From positions 1,736,001-1,800,000 of the forward strand of contig NZ_LKHV02000001.1 in the NCBI RefSeq assembly GCF_001431315.2: a DNA stretch of 64,000 nucleotides. The letters run 5' to 3'. The translations under genes were made by a program, and so were the position numbers. This document shows positions 1 through 10,184 of the stretch, piece by piece. This DNA comes from Candidatus Berkiella cookevillensis. Lineage in GTDB: Bacteria > Pseudomonadota > Gammaproteobacteria > Berkiellales > Berkiellaceae. The notes below the pieces were generated by a model. It saw nothing but the letters and a program-made list of their open reading frames with translations, was not told the origin of the DNA and ran no database searches. Every line of letters begins with the position of its first letter. Within the stretch, counting starts at the first letter, position 1.

Positions 1-198
<198 letters not shown>

Positions 199-210
199 TT
201 AAGTATTATA

Positions 211-2994
211 ATGGATAAAACATATCAACCACATTCTCTAGAAACAAAATGGTATCAACATTGGGAAAAATCTGGTTACTTTAAACCTCAGCCCAGTCAA
301 TCCAAAAAAGCGTATTGCATTATGCTGCCTCCACCCAACGTAACAGGTAGTTTACACATGGGGCATGCATTCCAAGATTCTATTATGGACGCACTTATTC
401 GCTATCACCGCATGCGTGGTTTTTCAACGCTGTGGCAAGGAGGAACCGATCATGCAGGTATCGCAACGCAGATGGTGGTTGAACGACAATTACAAGCCCA
501 AGGCGTTTCTAAACACGATTTAGGACGAGAGAAGTTCATTGAAAAAATTTGGGAATGGAAAGAACAATCGGGCAATACCATTACCCAGCAAATGCGAAGA
601 CTCGGTGCTTCTATTGATTGGAGCAGAGAATGTTTCACGATGGATGATGAGCGCTCTGAGGCAGTAAAAGAAGTTTTTGTTCGCCTGTTTGATGAAGGAT
701 TAATTTACAAAGGCAAAAGGCTCGTAAACTGGGATCCTAAACTCCACACTGCCGTTTCAGATCTAGAAGTTATTTCAGAAGAAGAAGATGGATTTTTATG
801 GCATATTCGCTACCCTATTGCCGGTCAATCCACTCATATAGTGGTTGCAACAACTCGACCTGAAACATTACTAGGCGACGTCGCTGTCGCTGTTCACCCT
901 GACGATCCTCGTTACCAGCATTTAATAGGACAGAAACTTCAATTACCCTTGTGTGATCGTCTCATTGATGTGATTGCAGACAGCAGTGTATTACCTGATT
1001 TTGGAACAGGTTGCGTGAAAATTACACCAGCTCATGATTTTAACGATCATGAAATGGGTAAACGACATGGCTTAGCCATGATCAATATTTTTAACGACAG
1101 TGCGGTCATTAATCAAAATGCGCCCCATCAATATCAAGGACTTGAGAGATTTGCTGCACGAAAGAAAATTGTTGAAGATTTAGAACGTCTTAACCTCATT
1201 GAAAAAATAGAGCCTTATAAACTCAAAATTCCAAGAGGCGATCGATCTGGCGAAATTGTTGAACCTTATTTAACAGATCAATGGTTTGTGAAAGTCGCCC
1301 CCATTGTCGAACAAGCCATTCAAGTTGTAAAAACAGGAAAAATAAAATTCGTACCAGACAATTGGAAAAATACTTATTTTGAGTGGATGAATAACATTCA
1401 AGATTGGTGTATCAGCAGACAGCTTTGGTGGGGGCATCGTATCCCTGCTTGGTACGATGAGGAAGGCAAGCTCTATGTCGGGCGCACCGAAGAAGAAGTG
1501 AAACTCAAATATAATATCAGCCTGAATACAAAATTAAGACAAGATAATGATGTATTAGATACGTGGTTTTCTTCTGCTTTATGGCCTTTTTCAACTTTAG
1601 GTTGGCCACAAGAAACAAAGGAATTAGAAACTTTCTATCCAACAAATGTCTTAGTCACTGGCTTTGATATCATTTTCTTTTGGGTAGCACGTATGGTGAT
1701 GATGGGACTAAAATTTACCGACAAAATTCCCTTTAATACCGTCTTTGTACATGGTCTCATTCAAGATTCACATGGACAAAAAATGTCTAAATCAAAAGGT
1801 AATATTATCGATCCGATTGATTTGATTGATGGGGTTGATCTTGAAACGCTATTAAAGAAACGTACTGCAGGTCTTATGCAGCCACAGATGAAGACTCAAA
1901 TCGAAAAAAATACAAAAAAAGAATTCCCCGAAGGAATTCCAAGCTTTGGTACCGATGCACTTCGTCTGACTTTCTGTGCTATCGCAACAACAGGCAGACA
2001 CATTCGTTTTGATTTAAATCGCGTATCAGGTTACCGTAATTTCTGTAATAAATTATGGAATGCTGCACGATACGTTCTTATGAATGTAGAAGAGCATCCC
2101 TTGGGTAAAACGGAAGCGGATCGCACCTACTCTATTTATGATCAATGGATACAATCTTCTTGGCAACAAACCAAGCGCATGGTTGCACAGCATTTTGAAG
2201 AGTATCGGTTCGATTTACTGGTTCAGTGTTTATATGATTTCACCTGGAATCAATACTGTGACTGGTATTTAGAATTTACAAAACCTGTTTTAATGCAATC
2301 AGATAATGAGTCCTTAAAAATGGGCGCTCGTTATACACTGATATCTATCTTAGATGAATTATTACGTGTTTTTCACCCTATTATTCCTTTTATCACAGAA
2401 GAAATTTGGCAACGTACTCACGTGATTTTAAATCAGATGCCAACTACAGAGTCAAAGGAAAGCATTATGACGCAAGCTTATCCAGAATATAATAAGCACC
2501 TTCATAATGCACAAGCTGAAAGAACCGTTGAATGGCTCAAAGCCTTCATCATCAATATCAGAACCATTCGTTCAGAAATGAATTTAAGTCCAAGCCAAAC
2601 CATCCCTGTTGTAACAACAGGTGGCTCTAGCTTTGATATTGAAAATGTGAATAATTATCAAACGGTTTTAAAATCTTTAGCGAAATTATCAGAGCTATCA
2701 CAACTACCTCCAACAGAAGAAGCACCTGTTGCAGCAAGCAGCTTGATTGGCGATATGACGCTGCATATCCCTCTAAAAGGTTTAATTGACAAAACCAAGG
2801 AAATTGAGCGGCTCACTAAAGAAATGGGTAAATTGCAAAAAGATATCGATCTCTTTAGTAAAAAATTAAGCAATCCATCCTATGTCGATAATGCACCTAA
2901 AGAAATTATCGAAAAGGACAAAGAGCGCTTAACAAGTGCTGAGACAAATCTTGCAAAATTAACAGAAAACTTTAATAAGATTTCTGCTCTTTAA
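211..2994 (+). CDS. valS: Valyl-tRNA synthetase
   Basis: Class I aminoacyl-tRNA synthetase that charges tRNA-Val in the cytosol. At 927 residues it is close to the usual gammaproteobacterial length. The HIGH signature is HMGH at residues 49-52 after PPPNVTGSL, and the KMSKS loop is exact at 524-528. An editing domain containing [10 protein letters not shown] lies between them, an anticodon-binding domain follows, and the C-terminus is a lysine/glutamate-rich coiled coil typical of ValRS. No strong Shine-Dalgarno is visible, but the start follows the pepA stop by 12 bp, so the two are probably cotranscribed. A dispersed palindromic repeat begins immediately after the stop. Confidence 0.97.
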   Translation: MDKTYQPHSLETKWYQHWEKSGYFKPQPSQSKKAYCIMLPPPNVTGSLHMGHAFQDSIMDALIRYHRMRGFSTLWQGGTDHAGIATQMVVERQLQAQGVSKHDLGREKFIEKIWEWKEQSGNTITQQMRRLGASIDWSRECFTMDDERSEAVKEVFVRLFDEGLIYKGKRLVNWDPKLHTAVSDLEVISEEEDGFLWHIRYPIAGQSTHIVVATTRPETLLGDVAVAVHPDDPRYQHLIGQKLQLPLCDRLIDVIADSSVLPDFGTGCVKITPAHDFNDHEMGKRHGLAMINIFNDSAVINQNAPHQYQGLERFAARKKIVEDLERLNLIEKIEPYKLKIPRGDRSGEIVEPYLTDQWFVKVAPIVEQAIQVVKTGKIKFVPDNWKNTYFEWMNNIQDWCISRQLWWGHRIPAWYDEEGKLYVGRTEEEVKLKYNISLNTKLRQDNDVLDTWFSSALWPFSTLGWPQETKELETFYPTNVLVTGFDIIFFWVARMVMMGLKFTDKIPFNTVFVHGLIQDSHGQKMSKSKGNIIDPIDLIDGVDLETLLKKRTAGLMQPQMKTQIEKNTKKEFPEGIPSFGTDALRLTFCAIATTGRHIRFDLNRVSGYRNFCNKLWNAARYVLMNVEEHPLGKTEADRTYSIYDQWIQSSWQQTKRMVAQHFEEYRFDLLVQCLYDFTWNQYCDWYLEFTKPVLMQSDNESLKMGARYTLISILDELLRVFHPIIPFITEEIWQRTHVILNQMPTTESKESIMTQAYPEYNKHLHNAQAERTVEWLKAFIINIRTIRSEMNLSPSQTIPVVTTGGSSFDIENVNNYQTVLKSLAKLSELSQLPPTEEAPVAASSLIGDMTLHIPLKGLIDKTKEIERLTKEMGKLQKDIDLFSKKLSNPSYVDNAPKEIIEKDKERLTSAETNLAKLTENFNKISAL

Positions 2995-3130
2995 CCCTCA
3001 CCCGCCCTTTCAGGTCTCCCTCTCCCAAAATTGGTAGAGGGAAAAATCATTCGCTACGCTCATTTGTTTCGGAAATTTATTTGATGAGTACAGCGAATCA
3101 TAACCCTTCTACCAATTTTGGGAGGGGCTG
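2995..3130. repeat. Dispersed intergenic palindromic repeat, family C, copy 1
   Basis: A segment beginning CCCTCACCCGCCCTTTCAGG and running to about 3052 recurs nearly identically at 19269-19326. Within this copy, CCTCTCCCAAAATTGGTAG (near 3022) is repeated in inverted orientation as CTACCAATTTTGGGAGGGG (near 3107), so the RNA could form a long hairpin between valS and hipA. The central part, with TTCGCTACGCTCAT, also appears near 6057-6072. It may act as a terminator for the convergent genes. Confidence 0.7.
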
Positions 3131-3179
3131 TCTGCAAGCCTAGTAAAGGTTCAATTGACCATTAAGACGCAATTGAAAA

Positions 3180-4484
3180 CTAATGCTTGATTTTGCTTTT
3201 GCACTTTCTCATTCCATCAAAAATGGCTTGAGATATATCGAAAGGAAACATAGCTGGCAAAAGCTCAGATACTGTCTTTATCACAAATTCCATCTTGTCG
3301 CATACTTCATTAATAATATTGTACATCTCTTCTTTGGGGAATTGACATTTATCCGCCATTGTAAGCCAATGCTCCAATGTCATATTATGCCAATGGTAAT
3401 GCGTATTTTTGCTTTTCAATGACATTGCCATTTTTAATTCTTTCCACTCTAATTGACGTTTTATTGCCAAAGGATAAGCAGAGATAACATCATAAATAGG
3501 AGTAAGTTTATATCGCCCACCCGCTTCTATTAGAATACTAAAGTTCTTAGCATGTCCATCAATTGCACCTAATATCCAAAAAAGAAAAACTGTTTTCATA
3601 AACTGATATCGATCAGTTTTTACAGCTTTTGAACCCTCTAATATTTTCATAATTTGGATAATACCTGGTCCACCATCTGATTCATATTTTAGGCTAGAGG
3701 GCATTCCTAATACTTGACAAAAATCTTCTTGAGGCAAACGCAACAACCATTTTTTATCTTTATCCCAAACTCTATCAAATCTTTCTACCACAAGCGCTTT
3801 TGTTTTTTCAAAATACTCAATAGATGCTTCATTGACAGGAAGATCATATGCCGACAATATTTTCAAACACAACCATTCATTTTCTACACTATCACTCAAA
3901 TCAATATTTGAATGCTTTATCATACCTATTGGCAGCTTAATAATGTGACTCGTCGGTGTATTTTCTTCAGGAACATACCATTGATCTTGGTACCACAAGA
4001 GTGCTGTTTTTTCTTGCGCGCCAGCGATTGAAATCCGAAAATTAGAAAGAGCGCCCATTCCAAGTGGTGCTGATTGATAATTTTTTAATAAATCTGCTAT
4101 GGCTACATTGTCAATTTTTTTTGCTTTAATCTTCAATTGATTAAAATCTTTTTGCTCTTTTAAAAACTGTAATGCACCCACACAATCAGAGCCAATGTAA
4201 GAAAGAACATCAAAACATTCATTTGTTTTAATTTGGAATCTTGCTTGAATCCGTTTTCGAATCAAAACACTGTCTGGTAATAAATTATCAAAATAGTTAT
4301 AAACTACATCACCTATATAAGTTTCTTCCCTTAAAGGCATAGATAAACTAATAGGCCTTGCATTTTTATTATGCAGCCAATCATCTTGATACACAAAGCT
4401 TAAATCATTTGGTAACTGCTGTAATACCCCTACTTGAATGCCATTCATATAAACATAAAGTACATGCTCAAGCTGCTTGGCCAT
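3180..4484 (-). CDS. hipA: HipA-type serine/threonine kinase toxin
   Basis: Toxin kinase of the HipBA module; in E. coli HipA phosphorylates glutamyl-tRNA synthetase and causes growth arrest or persistence. Starting at the ATG of MAKQLEHVL (434 residues), the protein aligns almost end to end with E. coli HipA. The P-loop region ISIAGAQEKTALL carries the autophosphorylation-type serine at 152, the catalytic Asp of DGHAKNF is residue 309 and the metal-binding Asp of YDVIS is residue 332, the same numbers as in E. coli. An in-frame upstream start would lie inside hipB and is less likely. The start lies one base after the hipB stop, so translation is probably coupled. All key residues are present, so the toxin looks active. 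Confidence 0.95.
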   Translation of the reverse strand: MAKQLEHVLYVYMNGIQVGVLQQLPNDLSFVYQDDWLHNKNARPISLSMPLREETYIGDVVYNYFDNLLPDSVLIRKRIQARFQIKTNECFDVLSYIGSDCVGALQFLKEQKDFNQLKIKAKKIDNVAIADLLKNYQSAPLGMGALSNFRISIAGAQEKTALLWYQDQWYVPEENTPTSHIIKLPIGMIKHSNIDLSDSVENEWLCLKILSAYDLPVNEASIEYFEKTKALVVERFDRVWDKDKKWLLRLPQEDFCQVLGMPSSLKYESDGGPGIIQIMKILEGSKAVKTDRYQFMKTVFLFWILGAIDGHAKNFSILIEAGGRYKLTPIYDVISAYPLAIKRQLEWKELKMAMSLKSKNTHYHWHNMTLEHWLTMADKCQFPKEEMYNIINEVCDKMEFVIKTVSELLPAMFPFDISQAIFDGMRKCKSKIKH

Positions 4485-4485
4485 T

Positions 4486-4734
4486 TTACCAAGCCCCTTT
4501 TTCAGCGTTATCAGATTCATCTTTTGAACGAATGATCATTTCTAAATCAAGTGCAGCCAATAATCGAAACAAGGTATCAATTCGTGTTCCTAATGCCCCA
4601 CTTTCAATGCTAGATACTGTTGCTTGTTTAAGCTTAAAAGCTTTACCCGCATCGTGTTGATTCAGTTTTTTTGCTTTTCGCTGCCGTTGAATTGCCATCC
4701 CCAATGTCTTAGGTGAGTAAACAAATTGCTCCAT
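4486..4734 (-). CDS. hipB: HipB-type antitoxin, Xre helix-turn-helix repressor
   Basis: Small DNA-binding antitoxin that neutralises HipA and represses the operon. The chosen start gives MEQFVYSPKTLGMAIQRQRK, 82 residues, matching the E. coli HipB N-terminus (YSPTQLANAMKLVRQ). A longer reading frame to 4851 exists, but its extra residues are encoded by the operator palindromes and are rejected. The HTH lies about residues 22-45 (DAGKAFKLKQATVSSIESG). The protein ends in EKGAW, recalling the C-terminal Trp of E. coli HipB. The upstream region holds three operator-like palindromes, so autoregulation is expected. Confidence 0.92.
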   Translation of the reverse strand: MEQFVYSPKTLGMAIQRQRKAKKLNQHDAGKAFKLKQATVSSIESGALGTRIDTLFRLLAALDLEMIIRSKDESDNAEKGAW

Positions 4735-4770
4735 CTCAAACTCCCAAGGTATTTCATAAGGTATATAAAA

Positions 4771-4844
4771 TATACCTGTATAGGGATAAATAACGGGATA
4801 TCCCTGTACAGGTATAATATGAATAATATACCTATATGGGTATA
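4771..4844. promoter_or_regulatory. hipBA operator: Three HipB-like operators at 28-bp spacing
   Basis: Three 18-bp imperfect palindromes start at 4771 (TATACCTGTATAGGGATA), 4799 (TATCCCTGTACAGGTATA) and 4827 (TATACCTATATGGGTATA). The starts are exactly 28 bp apart. They resemble the E. coli HipB half-site pattern TATCC...GGATA. The array fills the gap between the upstream desaturase stop (4868) and hipB (4734). HipB binding and cooperative repression are inferred, not shown. Confidence 0.8.
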
Positions 4845-4867
4845 AAATCAAATACCCATCAAGTCAA

Positions 4868-5743
4868 TTACCCAAGATTCTGCGCTGGTTCAACTCTCAC
4901 CTGCTTCAATTTTAAACCCCAGGCTAATTTGCACAGACAAAGCAATTGAATAAACCATTTACCAAGGTCGATTTGATACCATTTGTGGCTAAAAAATGGC
5001 ATTTGCATATAACGGTGATGATTATTGTGCCACCCTTCTCCAAAGCTAAGCAGGGCAACAAATACATTATTGCGACTGGTATCGGGTGATTTATCATAAT
5101 CTCGTTTGCCCCATAGATGGCACACTGAATTAACGCACCAGGTAGCATGGCTAGAAATAAATAAGCGCAGCAATCCTCCCCAAACCAACCCAACCCAACC
5201 TCCCAGCAACACAGGGATGAGCAAACAAACTAGGCTATAATAAAAATAAAAAGTACTCACATGTCTCACGATTTGATCTTGCAATAACCATTTACCATAG
5301 CGTTTAAAATCAGGCTGATAGTCTTTAAAGATCCAACCACAATGTGAATACCAAAAACCTTTTTTAAAGGGTGTGTGAGGATCGCCCTTTTTATCTGCGT
5401 GCACATGATGCTGTATATGAATGCTTGCCCAGCTTGCTGGACTCCCTTGCATGGCAGAAGAACCCATGACTAACAATAAATACTTAAGCCATGGCTTTGT
5501 CTCAAAAGCACGATGACTCAACAATCGATGAAAACCAACAGAGATCCCCAAGCCAGTTAAACAATACATCACTAGCGCAGTCACAAGGTGACTTTGGGTC
5601 ACTTGTTCTGTCACTATCGTGTAAACAGCAAGTGGTATAGAAAGAGGTGTAATAAAGACAAGAAAAAATGCATAGTAGTAATTTATATTTGTCCGATTTC
5701 TAACATAATGGTGTTTAATTGTTTTATGTAAGGCACTAAGCAT
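4868..5743 (-). CDS. Acyl-CoA (delta-9 type) fatty-acid desaturase, membrane protein
   Basis: Integral-membrane di-iron desaturase that would introduce a double bond into fatty acyl chains and so tune membrane fluidity. All three histidine boxes are visible: HRLLSH (residues 72-77), HIQHH (109-113) and HNNHH (239-243). Two hydrophobic hairpins lie about residues 22-45 and 53-70, and 82-100 and 165-195. The length of 291 residues is normal for the bacterial DesC/OLE1-like group. The hipBA operator array begins 24 bp after its stop, so hipBA may also receive read-through. The substrate (acyl-CoA or acyl-lipid) cannot be told from sequence. Confidence 0.9.
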   Translation of the reverse strand: MLSALHKTIKHHYVRNRTNINYYYAFFLVFITPLSIPLAVYTIVTEQVTQSHLVTALVMYCLTGLGISVGFHRLLSHRAFETKPWLKYLLLVMGSSAMQGSPASWASIHIQHHVHADKKGDPHTPFKKGFWYSHCGWIFKDYQPDFKRYGKWLLQDQIVRHVSTFYFYYSLVCLLIPVLLGGWVGLVWGGLLRLFISSHATWCVNSVCHLWGKRDYDKSPDTSRNNVFVALLSFGEGWHNNHHRYMQMPFFSHKWYQIDLGKWFIQLLCLCKLAWGLKLKQVRVEPAQNLG

Positions 5744-6187
5744 TTTATACTTATACTGATTTGCAAATAATTTATTTTATCAAAAATAGAGCAAAATGAG
5801 GATTCAGAGAGCAGCAAGATTCATTCTTAAAAGAAAGAGGCAGACTATTTACCGCCTACGCCCCGCGGCTTGTCCTTGTCTCTTCTACATAAGTTGATTA
5901 TAAGCATAGTAACTGTCTTTTTATTCGTTCGCAAAGCGAACATGTTCTCACTTTCGTAAAGGGCGACGCTCGTTCAGCGTAGCTGTACGAGCAGAGGGAT
6001 TTAGCTTTTTGAACTTAGCCTCCAGCATAAATCCCCCTTCAAAAAGTGGGATTTTTTATTCGCTACGCTCATCGAGAGTAATAAAATTGACAGCTAAGAC
6101 AGTAATCTACTACTGTTACAGAAAACTAAATAGCAATCTTTATATTTTAAAGGTGAGAAAAAGTAAAATAATAAGAAGAGTATACAA
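5744..6187. other. Gene-free stretch with small inverted repeats
   Basis: This 444-bp intergenic region between divergent genes holds no convincing gene. It contains short palindromic bits such as TTCGTTCGCAAAGCGAAC near 5925-5941, a second at 5965-5995, and the sequence ATTCGCTACGCTCAT near 6058-6072 shared with the repeat after valS. It probably also holds the promoters of the desaturase and esterase genes, which I could not place with confidence. Confidence 0.5.
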
Positions 6188-7126
6188 ATGTCATTAAATC
6201 CGGTAATCAGCCGTCTAATCCAAAAAGCCTATAAAATGGGCTTTGCAGATATTCATACTTTTGATGAAGATAGAATGCGTGCATTTTTGACACATCCTAA
6301 ATTTAAAACAAATTCAGCACCTTTTGTTGATTATAAAACGCATCAAAATGTGACCTTGCGATGCTACACCCCTATATGTCCATTATCTAATCAAGCGCTA
6401 AAAAAGCCAATGGGTGTATTAATTTATCTTTCTGCAACTGCCTTTGTCTTAGATAGGCTAGATGCCAGCAATGATTATTGCAGTCTGCTTGCCAATACTT
6501 TGCAAATGAAAGTGATTAATATTCAGCATGGTCTAGCCCCCGAACATAAATTTCCGAAATTTTTAGATGATTGTGTCGATAGTATTATTTGGTTAGTCGA
6601 AGAATCACATCGCTTAGCGATTCTACCAGAAAAATTAGTCATTTGGGGAGAAAGCTCTGGTGGCAGTATTGCAGCCTCTTGTACACACGTACTAAGAGAT
6701 AGAGGTTTAGGCTATATAAAACATCAAACTTTATTTTATCCTATGGTAGATTTAGTAAACCCATATCCCTCTAAAGAAATTTTTGGATCTGGCTACATGC
6801 TTGATAAAACCTTTATCGACTGGCTAGATGAAAGAGGATTTTATCCAAGCCAAGACCGATCACATCCTCTTGTTTCACCGTTACTCTCCAGCAATTTCAA
6901 TAATTTACCTCCTGCCACAATTATGACTGCTCATTATGATCCCTTGCGGGATGAGGGAGAGTTGTATGCAGAAAAATTAAAACAAGCCGAAGTGCCTTTA
7001 TATCACAAACGATTTGACGATATGATTCATGGCTTCATGCGGTTCTATGGCAAAGTGCCAACCTGTCATGAAGCCTTCACGACTGCATGTCAACAAATTA
7101 AATTATGTTTATCGAAACCGCAATAG
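6188..7126 (+). CDS. Alpha/beta hydrolase, hormone-sensitive-lipase-like esterase
   Basis: Predicted carboxylesterase of the HSL (acetyl-esterase) group. The nucleophile elbow is GESSGG with Ser156, the acid is probably Asp251 in YDPLRDEGELYA, and the base His281 in DDMIHGF. The family LAPEHKFP segment is present at 116-123. The usual HGGG oxyanion-hole motif is missing: the equivalent strand reads VLIYLSATAFV (77-87). The fold looks intact, but activity or substrate may differ from relatives. The 3' end overlaps the convergent VWA gene by 29 bp. No signal peptide is seen, so a cytosolic enzyme is likely. Confidence 0.85.
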   Translation: MSLNPVISRLIQKAYKMGFADIHTFDEDRMRAFLTHPKFKTNSAPFVDYKTHQNVTLRCYTPICPLSNQALKKPMGVLIYLSATAFVLDRLDASNDYCSLLANTLQMKVINIQHGLAPEHKFPKFLDDCVDSIIWLVEESHRLAILPEKLVIWGESSGGSIAASCTHVLRDRGLGYIKHQTLFYPMVDLVNPYPSKEIFGSGYMLDKTFIDWLDERGFYPSQDRSHPLVSPLLSSNFNNLPPATIMTAHYDPLRDEGELYAEKLKQAEVPLYHKRFDDMIHGFMRFYGKVPTCHEAFTTACQQIKLCLSKPQ

Positions 7127-10118
7127 TGTCAAAATAATCAATTAAATTTGCAACGCTGTGACCAGGTACCGTGCCCATATTTTCCAAAATGAGCTCTATT
7201 CCTGTAAAGTGATTTGCAGCATCAGCATTATTAAGCAGTATTTTTAGATCTGAATTTTCTTGCGTTTGATGAAAATCTAAAAATACGTCCGATAAATTAA
7301 TGATGCCATCACTATTTTTATCTGTGACATTTTTAAAGATTAATTGATTATTATCACCATTTGCTAAATCTCTGATAAACACTGTAGATATTGCTTGATT
7401 GCTGACATCAATAATAAATTGATCATCCCCTCTGCCGCCTTCCATGTAAATAATGCCGCTTTGATTTTCAGAGGAAAGCACATCACCTTCATGCTCACCA
7501 ATTATTCGCGTAACCGTCGTCATGCCAGGGTAGAGATGAATATTTAAATCTGCATTAACAGATTGGTTCACAACATCATCAAATAAGGTATAAGTAAATG
7601 AATCCGTTAATTCTTGCTCAACTTTTCCAGGTGCATATAAGTAATAACCATCATTATCCAATAACAGTTTGCCACCTAAGGGTGTTGGAATTGTCAAATA
7701 GTCACCATCTATCGGCAATGAAATAGAAACCGAATCGTTATGAGCATTTGCAACAGCCCCCATTAAATCTAAATGATGTGTAGAGATAAATCCCACAGCA
7801 TCTTGAACAGTGAAGGAAATTTTACTTACCTTAGCATCTTGAGAATAGAACAAATCATTATCCAATACATTGCCAAGAATAGAATCAGGCAAAGTTTCAA
7901 GTAGCTTTTGAGAAAAAGTAAACAATTGAGAACCTGGCTCAATGATATGGTCATCATCTGAAGCAATGGGTTCTAAGGGAGAACGCAAGCTTTCATCTGG
8001 ATCGATACCAACAGCAAATACGTTAATAGACTCTACCAATGCATTTGGTACTTGGGTCTTTGTATCATGAATAAAATCTTGCCAACTACTCCATGCTTGA
8101 GGCCAAGCAGCTTGATCGGTTGCGGTATGATAAGTATTAGGAACACCATCAGAAATAAAATAAACAATATGTTCAAAATGCGCCATAGCAGGGTCAACAA
8201 CATCCGCTTCTAATGCAACGCGCGTATGATATAAGGCACTGTCATAATGTGTGGCTCTACCCAAAGCATTGCCTGTATCAGGATTTTGCATCTGAATTTG
8301 AATACCATCCTGTGCATGCGCATTACGTCTTAGAACATAATCTCTTGCATCTTGAGCAGAGGTTGCCGCATAGCTAAAAGCACCTGCTAAACCATCACCT
8401 GATGCAAAAGCCACAATTGTAATAGCAAGTTCATCTGACATTAATTCATATTGATCAATCAATTGAATCAATGCATCTTGAGCCATTTCAAGCCGTGAAT
8501 GATTATATATCTTTGCATCCATACTACCAGAAATATCTAAAATCAAAACGAGATTATATTGATGTATTCCTTTGCCAGAATTTATATAATTATCATTATC
8601 ATTTGCAAGTGGCAGATTGTCATTTAAATCAATGCTAACGCTTGCTGACGCACTTTGTTCATCTGAAGATACAGTATAATCAAATACTTCCTGTTTCTTC
8701 CCTATTGTAAAATCATCTGGTGCTGTGTAATGGAAATTACCATCTGTCTGAATTTCTAAAAAACCACCCAGCGGTGTTTCAATGATTTGATTTAGATTGG
8801 ATATCTTAATTTGCGCTTCATTTACAGTTGCAATTAATTGTGGATGATTAACCCGAAAATCTTGTGCTGCTTGATTATTCGCAAAAGTAAATCTAATTTC
8901 ATTGATTGCAGCTTGGGGCGCACCATTTTGTACTGCCAACTGATCATTATCCAATATATTACCCACCAATGTATTGGGTAACAGCTTAATATTTTGCTCA
9001 ACAATTTTAAAATTAGAAACAGCCACACTATCAGATAAGGTTATCTTGACTTCTACAATTTCTGACAAGGCAAGCTCTGTTACATCAATTGCTTTAATTC
9101 TATTTGCTGAGCGCGAACCAAATTGTAAGCTATTGTCATAAAAAGATGACAATGGATCTAAAAAAGATTCAAAAGGAACGATTGTAGAACGTCCGTCTTT
9201 ATCATAAAACCTAATCTCAACCGCTTGCATTTCTGGGCCATACTCTAAATTAAAGATGTCAAAGCCAAAACTATAAATCGGAGACTCAAAATTAAAGGTA
9301 ATCTGACCTGCGGGAGTTGTTGATTGGGGCTGTGGTATATCTAAGATCCCATCTTGATTCTGATCAACATCATTAGCGGCAATAACAATTACATTAGCAG
9401 AGACCTCATTTTTGATGTTGCCTTTCTGCCAAGGATTTTGTAAAGACTGTACACCATTTTGAGGGTCGCTTGAATCAATAAGTGTTGCTATATCTGGCCC
9501 ATTCCCAAAATTATCTATTTCTGTAATCACCGCATGCGAAAGCAATGCTTGCGGCGCTAAAGCTTTCCCCGCAGGTAATTGATCCAAACTAATTGTAAAC
9601 GGTGATTCAATTAAAAGCTTATCACCGACTTTGTTTAAAGAATAAAGATCATTTTGCGCAACAAGAGATGGTTTCAGAACAACAGGCTCTGGCACAATAA
9701 TAGCTGGAATAATGAAAGGTGGCCAAACAACAGGACTTGCAGCAACAAAATTGTTTTGAGCTAAACCATTATTATCTTCTCTGTAAACTGGCACTTCATA
9801 TTTAGATGCTTGAAATAAGTCAAGGTTACGCGCAACACTTTCTATATCTCCATCTTTACCATATCCTAAATTCTCAGACAGAGAGAAACCTGACGAATTT
9901 TGCGCTGAACCCGTAGATTTAAGCGTATCTTTAACAGAAGGCTCTGGACTGTCTTCTTGCTGAACTACAGTTGGAAAAACAGAGACTTCTTTTGATAAAT
10001 TTTCAGCATCTAAACTTTTTTGTATCTCATCTACATCTAAGAGCTCAATACGTTCATCAACACTGTTGTCTGACTGAGTATTTTTAAATAATGGCAACGT
10101 GCTTGTTTTACTTTCCAT
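7098..10118 (-). CDS. Large VWA-domain surface/secreted protein, probable type I secretion substrate
   Basis: From the ATG at 10118 (MESKTSTLPLF) the protein has 1,006 residues; an in-frame GTG at 10154 lacks a ribosome binding site and lies in a repeat. There is no N-terminal signal peptide. The middle has bacterial cadherin/Ig-like spacer sequences and a VWA domain starting near residue 520, with the MIDAS motif DISGSMD. A second spacer repeat (LGGKLLLDNDGYYLYAP) follows, and near the C-terminus a single RTX-like GGRGDDQFIID and a hydrophobic tail resembling type I secretion targeting regions. It is likely an adhesin or matrix-binding protein exported by an ABC exporter encoded elsewhere. 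Ligand unknown. Confidence 0.75.
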   Translation of the reverse strand: MESKTSTLPLFKNTQSDNSVDERIELLDVDEIQKSLDAENLSKEVSVFPTVVQQEDSPEPSVKDTLKSTGSAQNSSGFSLSENLGYGKDGDIESVARNLDLFQASKYEVPVYREDNNGLAQNNFVAASPVVWPPFIIPAIIVPEPVVLKPSLVAQNDLYSLNKVGDKLLIESPFTISLDQLPAGKALAPQALLSHAVITEIDNFGNGPDIATLIDSSDPQNGVQSLQNPWQKGNIKNEVSANVIVIAANDVDQNQDGILDIPQPQSTTPAGQITFNFESPIYSFGFDIFNLEYGPEMQAVEIRFYDKDGRSTIVPFESFLDPLSSFYDNSLQFGSRSANRIKAIDVTELALSEIVEVKITLSDSVAVSNFKIVEQNIKLLPNTLVGNILDNDQLAVQNGAPQAAINEIRFTFANNQAAQDFRVNHPQLIATVNEAQIKISNLNQIIETPLGGFLEIQTDGNFHYTAPDDFTIGKKQEVFDYTVSSDEQSASASVSIDLNDNLPLANDNDNYINSGKGIHQYNLVLILDISGSMDAKIYNHSRLEMAQDALIQLIDQYELMSDELAITIVAFASGDGLAGAFSYAATSAQDARDYVLRRNAHAQDGIQIQMQNPDTGNALGRATHYDSALYHTRVALEADVVDPAMAHFEHIVYFISDGVPNTYHTATDQAAWPQAWSSWQDFIHDTKTQVPNALVESINVFAVGIDPDESLRSPLEPIASDDDHIIEPGSQLFTFSQKLLETLPDSILGNVLDNDLFYSQDAKVSKISFTVQDAVGFISTHHLDLMGAVANAHNDSVSISLPIDGDYLTIPTPLGGKLLLDNDGYYLYAPGKVEQELTDSFTYTLFDDVVNQSVNADLNIHLYPGMTTVTRIIGEHEGDVLSSENQSGIIYMEGGRGDDQFIIDVSNQAISTVFIRDLANGDNNQLIFKNVTDKNSDGIINLSDVFLDFHQTQENSDLKILLNNADAANHFTGIELILENMGTVPGHSVANLIDYFDTIAVSINII

Positions 10119-10145
10119 GACTTCTTTTTCCAAAAATAAAGAATG

Positions 10146-10184
10146 TATACCCACAACAGATGATTCTTAGCCGTAAAGGGTATA
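10146..10184. repeat. Short palindromic repeat, family A, miniature copy
   Basis: The 39-bp element begins TATACCCACAACAGATGATTC and ends AAAGGGTATA. Its arms match the terminal inverted repeats of the longer elements at 22190-22339 and 26559-26686, with the middle missing. It lies 28 bp upstream of the VWA gene start, in the likely promoter region. Confidence 0.7.

Noticed and set aside
4735-4851. N-terminal extension of hipB
   Set aside because: The extra residues (Tyr/Ile/Pro-rich) are encoded by the three operator palindromes; E. coli HipB starts at the later Met.
10119-10154. GTG start 12 codons upstream of the VWA gene ATG
   Set aside because: It lies next to the miniature palindromic repeat and lacks a ribosome binding site; the ATG at 10118 has AAGAAG nearby.
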